A DNA stretch of 64,000 nucleotides from Channallabes apus (lineage: Eukaryota > Chordata > Actinopteri > Siluriformes > Clariidae), in the NCBI GenBank assembly GCA_030522415.1, contig CM060109.1:3998655-4062654 (forward strand). The letters run 5' to 3'. Below are positions 1-11,195 of the stretch, piece by piece. Under the pieces are notes generated by a model that did not search any database, had not been told where the DNA came from, and worked only from the letters and a program-made list of their open reading frames with translations. The translations under genes were made by a program, and so were the position numbers. Numbering within the stretch: position 1 is the stretch's first letter; every line of letters begins with the position of its first letter.

Positions 1-9
1 ATATATATA

Positions 10-1030
10 CAGTGGTCCTCCTGATTTCTTATTCTTTTGCATGTTTGTCACACAAAATGTTTCTGATCATCAAACACATTTAACTATTAGTCAAAGATAA
101 CACAAGTAAACACAAAATGCAGTTTTTAAATGAGGGGTTTTATTATTTAGGGAGAAAAAAAATCCAAAAAATCCAAATTACCTGTGTGAAAAAGTAATTG
201 CCCCCTGAACCTAATAACTGGTTGGGCCACCCTTAGCAGCAATAACTGCAATCAAGCGTTTGCGATAACTTGCAACGAGTCTTTTACAGCGCTCTGGAGG
301 AATTTTGGCCCACTCATCTTTGCAGAATTGTTGTAATTCAGCTTTATTTGAGGGTTTTCTAGCATGAACCGCCTTTTTAAGGTCATGCCACAACATCTCA
401 ATAGGATTCAGGTCAGGACTTTGACTATGCTACTCCAAAGTCTTAATTTTTTTTTTCTTCAGCCATTCAGAGGTGGATTTGCTGGTGTGTTTTGGGTCAT
501 TGTCCTGCTGCAGCACCCAAGATCGCTTCAGCTTGAGTTGACGAACAGATGGCCGGACATTCTCCTTCAGGATTTTTTGGTAGACAGTAGAATTCATGGT
601 TCCATCTATCACAGCAAGCCTTCCAGGTCCTGAAGCAGCAAAACAACCCCAGACCATCACACTACCACCACCATATTTTACTGCTTTTGGTCTACTTTTC
701 TGTGTCCTATTTAAGTGATTTCTTGATTGAAACAGGTGTGGCAGTAATCAGGCCTGGGGGTGACTACAGAAATTGAACTCAGGTGTGATAAACCACAGTT
801 AAGTTATTTTTTAACAAGGGGGGCAATCACTTTTTCACACAGGTCCATGTAGATTTGGAGTTTTTTTTCTCCCTTAGTAACGTAAACCTTCATTTAAAAA
901 CTGCGTTTTGTGATCAATTATGTTATCTTTGACTAATAGTTAAGGGTTTTTGATGAGCAGAAACATTTAAGTGTGACAAACATGCAAAAGAATAAGAAAT
1001 CAGGAAGGGGGCAAATAATTTTTCACACCA

Positions 1031-1032
<2 letters not shown>
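10..1032 (-). mobile_element. Tc1-like element, family A copy 1, deleted relic
   Basis: About 200 bp inverted terminal repeats match those of the copies at 15333 and 45456. The left tip lacks about 20 bp. A deletion of about 0.57 kb removes the N-terminal half of the transposase, including the DNA-binding domain and first catalytic Asp. The remaining C-terminal part (minus strand, 660-211) keeps QQDNDPKH but carries a TGG to TAG stop just before the DLNPIE region. Flanked on both sides by TA repeats, so the target TA is hidden. Not active. Confidence 0.9.
211..660 (-). pseudogene. Tc1-like transposase C-terminal fragment
   Basis: The reading frame encodes [14 protein letters not shown], the second DDE aspartate (QQDND) and, after an in-frame stop near 427, the C-terminal LWHDLKKAV segment to the natural end GGPTSY. 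The same frame continues on both sides of the stop, so it is one gene broken by a point mutation. The N-terminal helix-turn-helix region was lost in the internal deletion described for the parent element. Confidence 0.88.

Positions 1033-1076
<44 letters not shown>
1033..1076. repeat. TA dinucleotide microsatellite
   Basis: About 20 TA units directly beside the Tc1 relic. The same dinucleotide is present at the other side of the element (positions 1-10), consistent with insertion into a TA array. Confidence 0.95.
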
Positions 1077-1080
<4 letters not shown>

Positions 1081-1590
1081 AGCCCAAGAAATAGTCAAGA
1101 AAAAAAATTATGGAGCTAGTAAATACTGGGATGTTGATAAGGAAAAATAATGAAGTAACAAGGTATTCTCAGTTTATGTACTACAATGTAATAAACATAT
1201 GGCAATTAGTGATAAATAGAAAACAGACAAGACTTTTGCCAAGTCACTTGAAAAAAAAATGAGTAGCTCAGAAAACAAACCCAGTGCAATGAGACAGAAT
1301 GTGGAAAACACAATAACTCAATACAAGAATCCCCCAACTAAAGCATTAGAGCCCTCAGAAAAGGGTGAGCGGGTAATGACTGAATGGGATAATTGTGCAG
1401 CCAAAGCTAACACTGTGGCTGACCCACAGGACCATCCCTGCTCTGCGTTTAACATGTCCAACAGGTTTGTCTAAACGTATGTTTTCTAAAATAGTAGTCA
1501 TTGCTGAAGTTAACAATAGATGCGTTTGTCAGTCAGAGGGTAGTAAGAGTACTTTTGAGGTGGTGACATGGCTTATATCAGGATAAGGTC
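1077..1590. other. Unassigned stretch upstream of an L2 fragment
   Basis: It contains a 71-codon plus-strand frame from 1259 that I do not recognise. The stretch leads directly into sequence matching the ORF1 part of the LINE at 33.9 kb, so it may be more of the same LINE, but no match was seen within the window. Confidence 0.3.
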
Positions 1591-2394
1591 GCTAAACTGC
1601 TGGATATCCAGGTGGTGCCCTAAAACCAGTGTGGACTTTATAGATAATTGACAAACTTTTTACGGCAAGGTGGCTTCAATCCCACGAAGGCCAATGCTGC
1701 TCTCATTTCTTGCAGCACAGCTCATAGTCTCAGAACAGGCGTAGTTAATCAGTGACTATCCCAAGGACAGGCCAGGGAGCAGAAAAACAGGCTAAAACCA
1801 TGGAGTCTGCTAGCTGCATGTAGTCAATCGAGTTCCGCCATATTGAGATTGTGTCTGTTCCCCAAGCAAAACTTACATTTAGAAGGACTCAGAAAATCAG
1901 TTTTTAGTAATCTAATCAACATAAAATTGGATTATACTGAATGCACAGCCAGCACCACTGATCTGAAGCTCAGACTGTTCAATAAAAAAAAGAAAACACT
2001 CGGAAATTAAAACGCAAATGGCGTCAAACTAAATTGTTAGTATTACAAATAGCATGGAAGGAGAGCATCCTGAACTATAGAAAAGCTCTCAGTGATGCTA
2101 GATGATTGTATCTTTCCACTCTTATTGAAAACAGCAAAAATAATTCTAGGTTTTTATTTAATACCGTGGTTAAATTAACTAGAAAAGAGACCACTGCAGA
2201 AATCTCCACAACAACATACAGTAGTGAGGACTTCATGAATTTTTTCAATAACAAAATCATAAATATTAGGCAAATAATTCAGGCTTTGAAATCAGACAAT
2301 GTAAATTATACAGATGATAAACTAACCACATCACATCAGAACCTAGAATACTTTACTCCCCTTAAAGAGAGTGAATTAATTTCTTTGGTTTAAA
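1591..2394 (+). mobile_element. L2-type LINE fragment with internal deletion
   Basis: Positions 1591-1970 match 33945-34350 (end of ORF1 and start of the endonuclease), and 1985-2394 match 35262-35670 (spacer before the reverse transcriptase). The intervening endonuclease (about 0.9 kb) is missing. The frame from 2106 encodes the same NNSRFLFNTV and NLEYFTPL segments as the longer copy. The reverse transcriptase core is absent. Confidence 0.85.
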
Positions 2395-2514
2395 TATTTT
2401 TTATGAAGGTATTCACTGAAATAATCCAAAAGATAGTTACATACCAAGTTTTTAGTTATAAACAAAAATAAACAAACTGAATAACAAAGGGCAAAGTAAA
2501 AATAAACATACATA

Positions 2515-2587
2515 CAGGTCCTTCTCAAAAAATTAGCATATTGTGATAAAATTCATTATGTTCTGTAATGTACTGATAAACAATAGA
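2515..2587. repeat. Terminal fragment of Tc1-like family B
   Basis: After a TA, the sequence CAGGTCCTTCTCAAAAAATT matches the terminal repeat of the element at 12924 for about 70 bp, then stops at the LTR boundary at 2588. The LTR element probably inserted into, or recombined with, this Tc1 copy. Confidence 0.8.
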
Positions 2588-3135
2588 TGTAAAGTTTTTC
2601 TAAAGTTTTGTAGTAGAAGAGGCGAGTTGCTCGGTCTGTCCGCTGTGCTTCGGTAAGCTTTTCTGGCGCCAGGAGAGATTCAGTCAAACACACACACACA
2701 CGTTGTCTGTCAGAAAGGTCTCTGTTTATTAACAGCAAAAGATGGGGTTTATATATATTTGACCAAACGCCTGGGCTATAGACATATGTTACTACAAAGA
2801 GCATGAACCACTGTAAATGTCCTGGTGAGATCCTGAAGAATCAAAGGAGAGGAAGATACAGTAGAGGTGTCCGTGCAGAGACAGATCACAAGGTGTTGGC
2901 TCGAGTTAGGGGGAGAGGGGGAAGGAGACAGAGGGAGATAGAGAGAGAGGGGGAGAGAGAGAGACATAAAGAGAGTATGGGAAGGTGAGCGTGGGAGCGT
3001 TCACACCTTTAAGAACAGATGCAAGAGAAGACAGGAAGATAGCAGCAAGAAAGATTTAACACGTTAATATCAAATCTATGAGGAAGAGAACAAGAGAGTA
3101 GAATCAACTCCTTTATATATAAAATAATTCTAACA
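2588..3135 (-). repeat. 3' LTR of the retrovirus-like element
   Basis: The LTR starts TGTTAGAATT and ends TACA, 548 bp, preceded by a purine tract (TTTAAGGGGGCAAC). It contains a TATATAAA box and an AATAAA poly(A) signal about 20 bp apart, and a strongly pyrimidine/purine-biased stretch (2900-2975). A second, interrupted copy lies at 32490-33463. Confidence 0.85.
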
Positions 3136-3514
3136 GTTGCCCCCTTAAATTCTAAAAGAATTTGTGAATGTCAATTAGTTAACATAGCAAGAGATATTAA
3201 CGTGAAGAAGCAGAGATTCATAATTAGTAGAGTCAGCAACGATGATTATAAGAAGGTTGATAAAGGAAGAAGATAGTCAGGATTAAATCACTTCTAGAAT
3301 CATAATTAGAAATTAAATTCACACTACATACGTAATCAGGCGTTGGCACAAAAATAAAATGTGGAAAAAGCAAACTAATACAAAGTTGAACCAATATGTG
3401 TATGTGTAAAAGGTGAGAAGCGACGAGAGCCCCCTTTTGAGGTGTCTTCTGGACATATGTTGCTCCACTAGCCCCTCGGTGCGGGCTAGGAGATCTTGTG
3501 AGTGGTCGATTATG

Positions 3515-4813
3515 TCAAGCAGTCAGAGTCATCTGCGGTGCCTTCTTCACGCAGCTGGCGTGAATCCACTGTGGCTGTGAGTCTGTGAGAACAGCTGTGC
3601 GTGTCACTGCAATTACAGTTGTAGGTGTACTGTAGGCAGCATCCCCCACCTTCCTTGGATTTAAACTTTTCACCAGCACTGTATCACCTGGGATGAAAGA
3701 GTGAGTAGGCTTGTCTGTAGGCCGAGGGAGAGAAGCAGAGACATTACCGTGAACACAGTTCAGTTTTTCAATGAGCGCTTGCGTATAATCGCCGACAATC
3801 ACGTCCAGATCACCTGTAAGGGAAACACCAGGGTTACCTTTTACCCAGGGGGTGGGGAATGGTCGTCCCATTATAATCTCAAATGGTGAAAATTTGGTTG
3901 TAGAATTGGGTGTCATTCTAATTTCACAAAGCACAGATGGTAACAGGTCAACCCAGTTCTTACCTGTATCCATCATGGCTTTTGTCAACCTATCTTTGAT
4001 TGTTCTGTTCATCCTCTCTACCACACCAGAACTTTGGGGATGGTAGGGGATGTGAAATTTCCAATCAATGCTTAAAAATGTACACAATTTTTGTGTCACT
4101 TTGGAGACGAATGGCGTGCCATTATCATTGTCAATAGATGTTGGAATACCGTATCTAGGAATGATTTCTTTAGCCAGAATTTTAACTACTATCGCTGCAT
4201 TTTCTTTTGAGCATGGAAATGCTTCTAACCATTTAGAAAATCTGTCCACGATTACAAGCATGTATTTCAGATTTCTGACAGGTGGCATGTGTGTAAAGTC
4301 AATTTGTAAAAATTGGAATGGTGCAATAGGCATTGGCAAGGCATCATGTTTAACATGTTGTCCTTGTGTATTTGCACGAGCACAGATCAAGCAGGAATCT
4401 AATAGAACAAGTGTAGCCTGTTTGATATTGCGAATGCAGAATCTGTCCTCAATCATACGGATTACCCCCCGTTTTGCGACATGTGAAATACCATGAAAAT
4501 GACGCACTAATAACGGGAGGACAGATGCTGGAAGAGCTATACGGCCGTTCTCATCCCGAATTAGCATATCGCTGCCAGGTGAACACTCGTGTGTGACACC
4601 ATAAGCGTAACGCAAATCCGTAAAGATAGTAACAGGTTGATTTTTAAATAGGAGACATGCACGAGTAAGAGCGGTAAGTTCAGCAGCTTGAGCTGAAAGA
4701 AAAGGCAACGAATAAGCTTCTAATACAATGTTGACCTGACCGATAGAATAGCCACAATGTGTCACATTATCATTAGGCCTTGAACAAGAGCCATCAACAT
4801 AAATGTGTGCCAT
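3515..4813 (-). pseudogene. Retroviral pol: RNase H end and integrase
   Basis: Integrase joins viral DNA into the host chromosome. The 432-residue frame begins in RNase H (YVDGS motif), then shows the zinc-binding region (HFHGISH, CLIC) and the catalytic core with Asp in QIDFTH, Asp in IDNDNG and Glu in VVERMNRT. It ends with a C-terminal DNA-binding region. The frame overlaps the preceding pol frame by 20 bp, showing a frameshift inside RNase H. This is the best preserved part of the element. It cannot act alone because pol is broken upstream. Confidence 0.9.
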
Positions 4814-5729
4814 GCTCTAAAGGAGTGGAAGAGAAATCGGAGTGTACAGCCGAGGTAGTGGTGATCTCATGTAAACAGTCATGATCAGCCCAGTCTGGTT
4901 GGGTCTGATCAGGGCCACAGAGTGTCATGAGACGGTGTAAGAGTACAGCCGGAGTGTTGTGTGTCGATATTGGTTTAATAGTTAGATTATGTGTGGCACA
5001 AAGAATAGCTTCATATCCTGAACAACGTTGAGCTGTCATGTGCTGTGTTTGAATATTATTAAGGATCGTTATAACTTGGTGAGAAGAGTGTAATACTAAG
5101 GGGTACGAGAGAACAATGTTTTCAGCATCCGTGACAATGAGAGCAGAGGCAGCCACAGCTCGCAGACAAGCAGGAAGTCCTGATGCTACAGGACCTAGGG
5201 TTTTAGATAAGTATGCAACTGGCCGATAAGACCCGCCGTGATCTTGGGCTAAGACCCCCGCTGCGACCCCCCCGCCTTCAGAGACATATAGGTGAAATGG
5301 CTTGCCATAATCTGGTAGACCCAATGCTGGAGATGAACTTAGAGATCGCTTCAGGTAACAAAAAGAGTCCTTCATCTCAGATGTCCATGTGATTTTGTCT
5401 GGTTGAGTGGAGGAGCATGACTGGCGCAATATCTTGTCATAGTAGGAACAGTCAGGAATGAACTGCCTACAATAGTTTATAAGTCCAAGAAAGCCCATCA
5501 TTGCTTGCTTCGTGGCAGGTGGACGAATCTCGACAACAGATTGTATGCGACCAGCAGATAATGTTCTTTGTCCAACATCAGCCAGATGTGTCAGCATGCG
5601 CAGTGAATGTTTGCGACATAAGTCCTCAGTTTCAGCTGAGAGGAGGATGTCATCGGCGTATAACAGAAGTCGGACTTTCTCAGGCAGGGTCAGGGAAGCC
5701 ATGGCATCTCTTACAACAGAGGAGAACAC
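4794..5729 (-). pseudogene. Retroviral pol: reverse transcriptase end, connection and RNase H start
   Basis: The frame carries the YADD catalytic box (LLYADDILL) near residue 26, then the thumb (GFLGLINYCRQF) and connection, and a degenerate RNase H start. It is separated from the upstream reverse transcriptase fragment by a frameshift near 5730-5770 and from the integrase frame by another near 4800. The RNase H part lacks a clean DEDD set. Old, non-functional copy. Confidence 0.85.
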
Positions 5730-5768
5730 AGCTGGAGAGTCTGAACCCTTGAGGAAGACGAGTCCAGG

Positions 5769-6470
5769 TCAGATGTTGGTTTTTTTGTAGGTGAAAGCAA
5801 ATATAGGTTGCGTCTGCTCACTGACAGGGACACTGAAAAAGGCAGAACACAAATCAACTACTGTAAAATATGAATGATTTGGAGGTATTGATGTCAAAAT
5901 GGATGGGACATCTGGAACAATTGGACTTGCAGGAATGACAATATCATTAATTTTGTGCAAATCTTGTGTAAATCTTCATCCTTTTCCACCTGCCTTTTGT
6001 ATAGGATTAACAGGTGTATTGTATGGAGACTGGGTACTGTAGGAACTAGGACACCTTGTTCTTTTAATGACAAAATCACTTTCTCAATAACTGCCTCTTT
6101 ATCTGGTGAAAGAGGGTATTGCTTACAATACACAGGTGTCAGTGTTTTAAGTTTTGCTGTGTATGGTGTAGTGCAAACTGTGCCCACTTCATTAGCATGA
6201 GTAGACCACAACCTCGGAGGTACAGAAGACAAGTAGGATGGGATGACAATAGATCTATAAGTAGAATCAACCTGTGGGATCACATCAGAGAACATAGTCA
6301 GATTATTAGGGGTCTTTAAAAACGGTTTTGCCTTCTGCAAAAGATATACAACAGCCTAATTTAGACAGTCCATCTCGGCCTAGTAAATTGAACGGAGATG
6401 AAGGTATCACCACAAATCGATGAAGGAAATGCAAATTTGGATCATCTGGGCTAGTTACAGGAAGGTATAC
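5769..6470 (-). pseudogene. Retroviral pol: protease end and reverse transcriptase N-terminal part
   Basis: Three frames cover this stretch. 6306-6470 encodes the protease C-terminal NLLGRDGLSKLG motif. 5894-6340 encodes the reverse transcriptase N-terminus. 5769-5960 encodes the first catalytic aspartate region (FTVVDLCSAFFSVPV). Frameshifts near 6320 and 5930 break it. The protease active site lies upstream of the breakpoint and is not present. Confidence 0.75.
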
Positions 6471-6472
6471 AC

Positions 6473-6510
6473 CTTGAGTCTGGCGCCTTAGACCACTCGG
6501 CCATCCCGAC
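6473..6510 (-). other. 5' half of tRNA-Leu(CAA) fused to retroviral sequence
   Basis: Minus strand GTCGGGATGGCCGAGTGGTC (6510-6491) followed by TAAGGCGCCAGACTCAAGG is the 5' half of tRNA-Leu(CAA): acceptor strand, D arm, 5' anticodon stem and the CAA anticodon. The similarity ends within the anticodon loop, where retroviral protease sequence starts. The 3' half is missing, so this is not a tRNA gene. Confidence 0.8.
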
Positions 6511-6512
6511 AC

Positions 6513-7559
6513 ATGAGTTGTATGGCAGGTTAGTGTCCGGTCCCTGCTAGAGAAAATTTTTTAAGAGAATTAGGTCTATATTATTAACAAAGGTTGTTTG
6601 AAATAGTTGTGTGAAATGTTGAGTAATATTACATCCAAAACTATCCCTGTAAAGAACCAAGCAGTTTTAAACCTATCTAATCTAATTCCTAAAACCTATT
6701 ACTGTTGAATAGGTGACACAAAAGGTTGAATAAAATTCCAAATCCTTAATTATTCATCCAATCATTAGGAGTAAGAGACTGTTTGGAACGACCATTTCCC
6801 ATCTTGTTAGTAAGTTACAGTTAGTAAACAAACCAAGCTTATCGAAGTTAAGCGGACACTTTAAGCATTTATTTTTTTTTGTAATTATTATTATTATTAT
6901 TTTTTTTACGGGTGGTGTGACGTTTGAACAGTGTATCAGAATCTATTTAAAACTGAAGAATACTGTAATCTATAAAGTGTATTATCAAAAATGTGTATTA
7001 TCTCCGCGTTCCTGATAACACTACCAGGAATATGGATTCTATTTCAAATCTCACATGCCTCTACATCTTTGGAGATTATTCACACATTTATCAAATACCA
7101 ATATAGTGAATTAATAAGGCATTCGGCCAATCTACCCTGTTTCTGAGAACACTCTCAGAAAAATGGACCTCAGGTGCGCCGGGCTGAGTCCACACGCCTC
7201 CTACGTCAGGGAGACAATAAAACTCATGCACCCCCCACGTGTATAACTGCAACTGCACGCCGCTCCCTGTTCCAAAGAACACTCTAAGGAATATGGCTAT
7301 AACCAATTAATTTATTTATTTTCTAGCCACGCGCCTCTACGCCAGGGCCAGCTTATACACAAAGTGCATGCTACAAATGCCTCACTAAATTACAAATATT
7401 GTAATGCATAAATTACGTAAACAACAGGAATTAGTGAACGTATAACTTTTTAAAACACAGGTATATACTTTCTTACGTAGTCCCTGATTTGCAAATATCT
7501 AAAGGATGCAAACATGCCATCTATGAATAGGTTTCCAATATTCTGAACACCTAACTGGG
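6513..7559. other. No gene recognised
   Basis: AT-rich sequence with a T-rich and TTA-rich patch at 6868-6906. No LTR matching 2588-3135 was found here, so the 5' LTR of the neighbouring element is truly absent. Short frames (for example 7091-7306) show no recognisable domain. Confidence 0.4.
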
Positions 7560-7560
7560 C

Positions 7561-7752
7561 CAGGTGTAGCTCAGTGGTTAAGGCATTGGACTACGGTTCG
7601 GAAGATCCCAGGTTCAAACCCCACAACCACCAAGTTGCCACTGTTGACCCCTTGAGCAAGGCCCTTAACCCTCAACTGCTCAGTTGTGTAATGAGATACT
7701 AAAAAAATGTAGGTCGCTAGAGTGTCTGCCAAATGCCGAAATGTAAATGTAA
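7561..7752 (+). repeat. tRNA-derived SINE, copy 1
   Basis: The 5' part is tRNA-like with box A (TAGCTCAGTGG) and box B (GGTTCAAACCC), the promoter elements of RNA polymerase III. The 3' tail (TCGCTAGAGTGTCTGCCAAA, then AAATGTAAATGTAA) matches the tail of the SINE at 30721 and the 3' end of a LINE at 61976-62030. Confidence 0.85.
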
Positions 7753-7845
7753 CTCCTTCCACTGTGTAAAAGCGGAATCCATAATAGAAGGGATAAATGA
7801 TGGGTTCCCACTGATTGGTAAAAGGAAAGATAGTGACTTAAGTTC

Positions 7846-8240
7846 TCATTTTGATTTGATCTGCTTCCAAATACGAACTGTACTATGAATTATACAGTTG
7901 TAGTTATATACTGACTTTTCAATCTTTATAGGAGACAGTATGACTGCACCAATATCATAAGGGCTACATGCCTCTCTTTCCAATTGGATCCAAGTTGAGT
8001 GTGCTACTGTATGATCTAGCCATATTATTATAGTGCGTAGAGCACAAGCATAGTAGTAAACGGCAAAATCTGGAAGGGACATTCCACCTACAGCTTTAGG
8101 TTTACAAAGGTGTGCTTTACTTATTCTATGGACTTTGTAATCCCACAAAAATGGTATAATAATGGAATCTAGTTGTTTGAAAAAAGTCTTTGGTAGAAAT
8201 ATTGTTTTGAAAAAGTTATAGAATTTGGGGGAGAAAGATC
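7846..8240 (-). pseudogene. L1-type LINE ORF2 C-terminal fragment
   Basis: The minus-strand frame reads FLWDYKVHRISKAHLCKPKA and GGMSLPDFAVYYYACALR, the well known region after the reverse transcriptase of L1/Tx1-type fish LINEs. No catalytic residues are included. 5' truncated, with no adjoining part visible. Confidence 0.75.
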
Positions 8241-8524
8241 ATTTTAATAATGTTGACAATATTAATTTATTGGCAACTTTTAGAAACTTTTCATGTTTCA
8301 TACTGATTCTCATGTTTAGCTTCCCAATAGTTAATAGGATTTTATGTATAAATGCAGATTAATGATAAAGATAAATGGCAGGGTAAAACTGCAACAGGAA
8401 CAGTACAAAATAAAAACTGAAAAAAAGATGAACATTCAGAGTAAAACAGTGCAAGATAAAAAAAAAACTGTACAAAACATACATGCAGGGTAAGCATTGG
8501 TGGGAGCAATGTCCAAGCAGTTTA

Positions 8525-8832
8525 GAGAAATATTTCTGTACGACTTGATTGTTTTGTGCTGTGTAGTATAGTACTGTAATAGCTGATCAGAGTGATCAAC
8601 TCCCCATGTGCTGGTTGTACGCAGTCACAGGACATGGAAATGTCTTTGTAGTCCATGTACCTTGTAATTTCACCCTCATCTTCACCGCGTCTACTGTATA
8701 AGCAGAATGGATGGTAGAACAGGCAGATACTTCTCGTGTGTCCATCCACTTCACAAATACAAGAGGTCCATCTGAACGGAGCTTGCGTGTCCTGATGTGA
8801 GAGGCTGGTGAAGGCAAGGGTGATGCAGACAC
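8525..8832 (-). pseudogene. piggyBac-type transposase fragment
   Basis: piggyBac transposases cut and paste DNA at TTAA sites. The frame at 8832-8596 encodes DGPLVFVKWMDTREVS and CPVTAYNQHMG, matching the catalytic-core end of PGBD-like transposases. A one-base deletion then shifts the frame; VDHSDQLLQYY (the conserved third-aspartate region) follows in the next frame. The terminal repeats were not recognised. A minus frame at 9714-9800 (SDDEREHFEERID) just before a GTAAGT donor could be an N-terminal exon, but that is tentative. Confidence 0.7.
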
Positions 8833-9713
8833 ATTCCTAAAAACAAATAATAAAAAAAAAAATGTTAGCCTACAGTATACTGTTCAGAGTAAATGGATGT
8901 GCAATTAATATAGATGCACAATATATACAGAGAGGACCAAAAAATTTATCCACACTTACAATATACTGTACACCTCTCTTCTGTAGGTCACATGACAGCA
9001 TCAATGATGGTGATAGATAATACTACACACTGCTGCCATAATTCAATTTGAGTTTTAAAAAAGGCCATAGATAACAAATGTGAAAGTGTGTATACATTTT
9101 TGTGCCCCTCTGTATTTGTTGATGGGCAATAGGCTGGGCAAATATCTGTTGATGGACAACAGACCATGTAGTGGATCTCAAACATTAGCAACTGAGACAT
9201 TAGCAAACACCATCCATTGGACACATATTGAACACATTCTAAACAATTACATCTTATCAGGCATTTGTAAATACACGCTAAACAAAAGGGATTATATACA
9301 TTTACACCACAGAAATATTCATAAGCATCACTTAGCTACATAAGGCTGTATTTTAGCCACCTGGAACTAGCTTGTTTGTGCTAAATAACATTACTGATAG
9401 CAGTGTTATAATCTAACCAAAACGGAGCCAAATACATATTAGCAACTATAATCTAAAGCTACCCAAAACAAGGTGAAATACATTAGAAAATTTATAAACA
9501 TCTGTAAACTCCATAAGGCATTAGCTTAGCCACCGGGAAATATTATGTTTGTGCTATATGAGGCAGCATGTTAGCATGTTTTACCTAAACTATATAAATG
9601 GCATTGAAAGCCAATGTGTCACACAAGCTGACAAGCGCTAGCTGTAGTGAGGAAAATATTTACTAATATTAGTTTAATATTATCAGAATAAGAGTTATAT
9701 AAGACTTAATAAC
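8833..9713. other. No gene recognised
   Basis: AT-rich sequence. If 9714-9800 is a piggyBac N-terminal exon, this may be an intron or a deleted element interior. Short frames carry no domain. Confidence 0.3.
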
Positions 9714-9912
9714 TTACGCAGTGTAGCATGGGTCTATTCTCTCTTCAAAATGCTCCCGTTCGTCGTCGGAGTCACACAGTCTTCTTCTGAGGTAAATGTA
9801 AACTCCTCCCACTTTCCAGAATATTCTGAAGAGTTTCCTCGGATGAGTAAGCGCGTGCCATCTTCCAAAACGTGCAGAAAACTCACTGAATCTGAGTGTT
9901 TTCAAGCCTGTC

Positions 9913-9917
<5 letters not shown>

Positions 9918-9959
<42 letters not shown>
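9918..9959. repeat. TG dinucleotide microsatellite
   Basis: About 20 GT units without interruption. Confidence 0.95.
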
Positions 9960-9960
<1 letters not shown>

Positions 9961-9962
9961 GA

Positions 9963-10403
9963 TCATGCCAGTGTCCGGGGGCGTGGCCTAGTATGTAAAT
10001 TACCCGGGCTGATTTCCGTGTGATTGGCGTGTGGGGGCGTGTCCTGCATCGGGTCATTAGCAGATAAGTGCGACAGAAATTCTGTGCCTCTCCATGGTTT
10101 CATACGGATTACATAAACTGAGAATATTTGTTTTCATTTCAAAGTAGACACTTTAAGCTTTCTATAGATATATTTCTCATTTCAGTTAATTTTAGTGACG
10201 TGTTTCAAAAAGATTTTCGTGGAGACTGAGGTTTCATATATGTGCATATATCCTCATATAATGTACATGGGCAATGAGGATACCAATTTCATGTGTTCGC
10301 ACATAAGTTTTTTGCATTTTTTTTTAGTTAGTTCTTAGTTATTGCCTTGATAATAGAAAATATGAGCTAGGCATCATGTATGACAGTTGAGATATGAGCT
10401 AAA
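9963..10403. other. No gene recognised
   Basis: Sequence between the TG microsatellite and the Harbinger terminus. I see no domain, repeat or RNA gene. Confidence 0.3.
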
Positions 10404-10664
10404 ATGACCAGGGGCCTCATGTACAAAGACTTGCGTTGAATTCATACTAAAACATTGCGTACGGACAAAGCTGTAAATGTGCGTACGCACTAAAAAAATC
10501 TGATGTATGAAACACTGCGTATGCGGAATCCCACGCATATTCTCTTTGTACATCCGAATTAACGTGAAATTGAGCGCACATGCACGAGCGCAAAACCCTT
10601 CCCTGCCTCCTCCCCCGTATAAATATGGTAAGGACTCCACTTTGGCAAAACCAAACGAAAAAAG

Positions 10665-10795
10665 CAATGGCAAAAGCAAGCAAGAAGAGAAACTTCACAG
10701 AATGTGAATTGGAGGTGCTCCTATCGGAGGTAGACTGGAGAAAAACTGTGTTCTTTGCAAGTTTGTCCTCCGGAATTAATTTAAAAAAAACTTAG
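10665..10795 (+). pseudogene. Harbinger Myb/SANT-like helper, truncated
   Basis: The frame encodes AKASKKRNFTECELEVLLSE, like the start of the Myb/SANT-like DNA-binding protein of Harbinger elements. It stops after about 40 residues. Its divergent orientation to the transposase is usual for the family. Confidence 0.6.
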
Positions 10796-10818
10796 CTGGA
10801 ATAATATCTTTAAATACA

Positions 10819-11010
10819 TCACTCACCAAGAAGCCACCCATCGCACACCTTGCCACCTTGGAGCCTCATCCCAACCATGCTTTTTGTGAGGATGAATAAA
10901 TCATGGGTTGACCCAGGCCACCTTGCCACAATATTTGTTAGGCGCATTTGAGCAGGGCCGGTTCTAGACCTGACCATATGGAGGGGCAGTGAGAAATTTG
11001 AAGAGGGCAT
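10819..11010 (-). pseudogene. HARBI1-type transposase, second-Asp part
   Basis: The frame encodes RLTNIVARWPGSTHDLFIL, with the second catalytic Asp of the Harbinger DDE domain, then VGMRLQGGKVCDGWLLGE, where the gene breaks off. It belongs to the same gene as 11184-11636; the final Glu region is lost. Confidence 0.85.
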
Positions 11011-11035
11011 CCTGGTCTAGCATTGTTTTTTCCCC

Positions 11036-11195
11036 AGATCATGCAACGGGGCGGGGGGGTTTTGCGTGCGGTCAGATCATGGAACGGGGCGGGGGGGATA
11101 TGGGGCACGTGCGGTCAGATCATGCAACGGGGGGGGGGGGGGGGTGCGCGCGGTCAGATCATGCAACGGGGGGGTGCGCGCGGTCAGATCATGCA
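11036..11195. repeat. G-rich minisatellite inside the Harbinger transposase
   Basis: Four to five imperfect units of about 30-43 bp, each beginning CAGATCATGCAACGGGG and ending TGCGCGCGGT or similar, with G-runs up to about 18. Runs of four or more G could form G-quadruplexes. It interrupts the transposase coding sequence. Confidence 0.85.

Larger units (their letters stand above)
2588..6510 (-). mobile_element. Endogenous retrovirus-like element, 5' truncated, no env
   Basis: Reading on the minus strand: a protease remnant, reverse transcriptase, RNase H, integrase, a purine tract and a 3' LTR. Gag, the 5' LTR and primer-binding site are missing, and only 380 bp separate the integrase stop from the LTR, leaving no room for env. 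The pol frame is broken at several points. Motif style (IDFTHMP in the integrase, NLLGRD in the protease) resembles gamma/epsilon-type fish endogenous retroviruses. At the 5' side the element joins a tRNA-Leu half. Clearly defective. Confidence 0.85.

Noticed and set aside
1259..1474. 71-codon frame as a small gene
   Set aside because: No domain and no gene context. It precedes an L2 fragment and may be decayed LINE ORF1.
2803..2988. 61-codon arginine/glutamate-rich frame
   Set aside because: It is produced by the purine-rich tract inside the LTR and has no domain.
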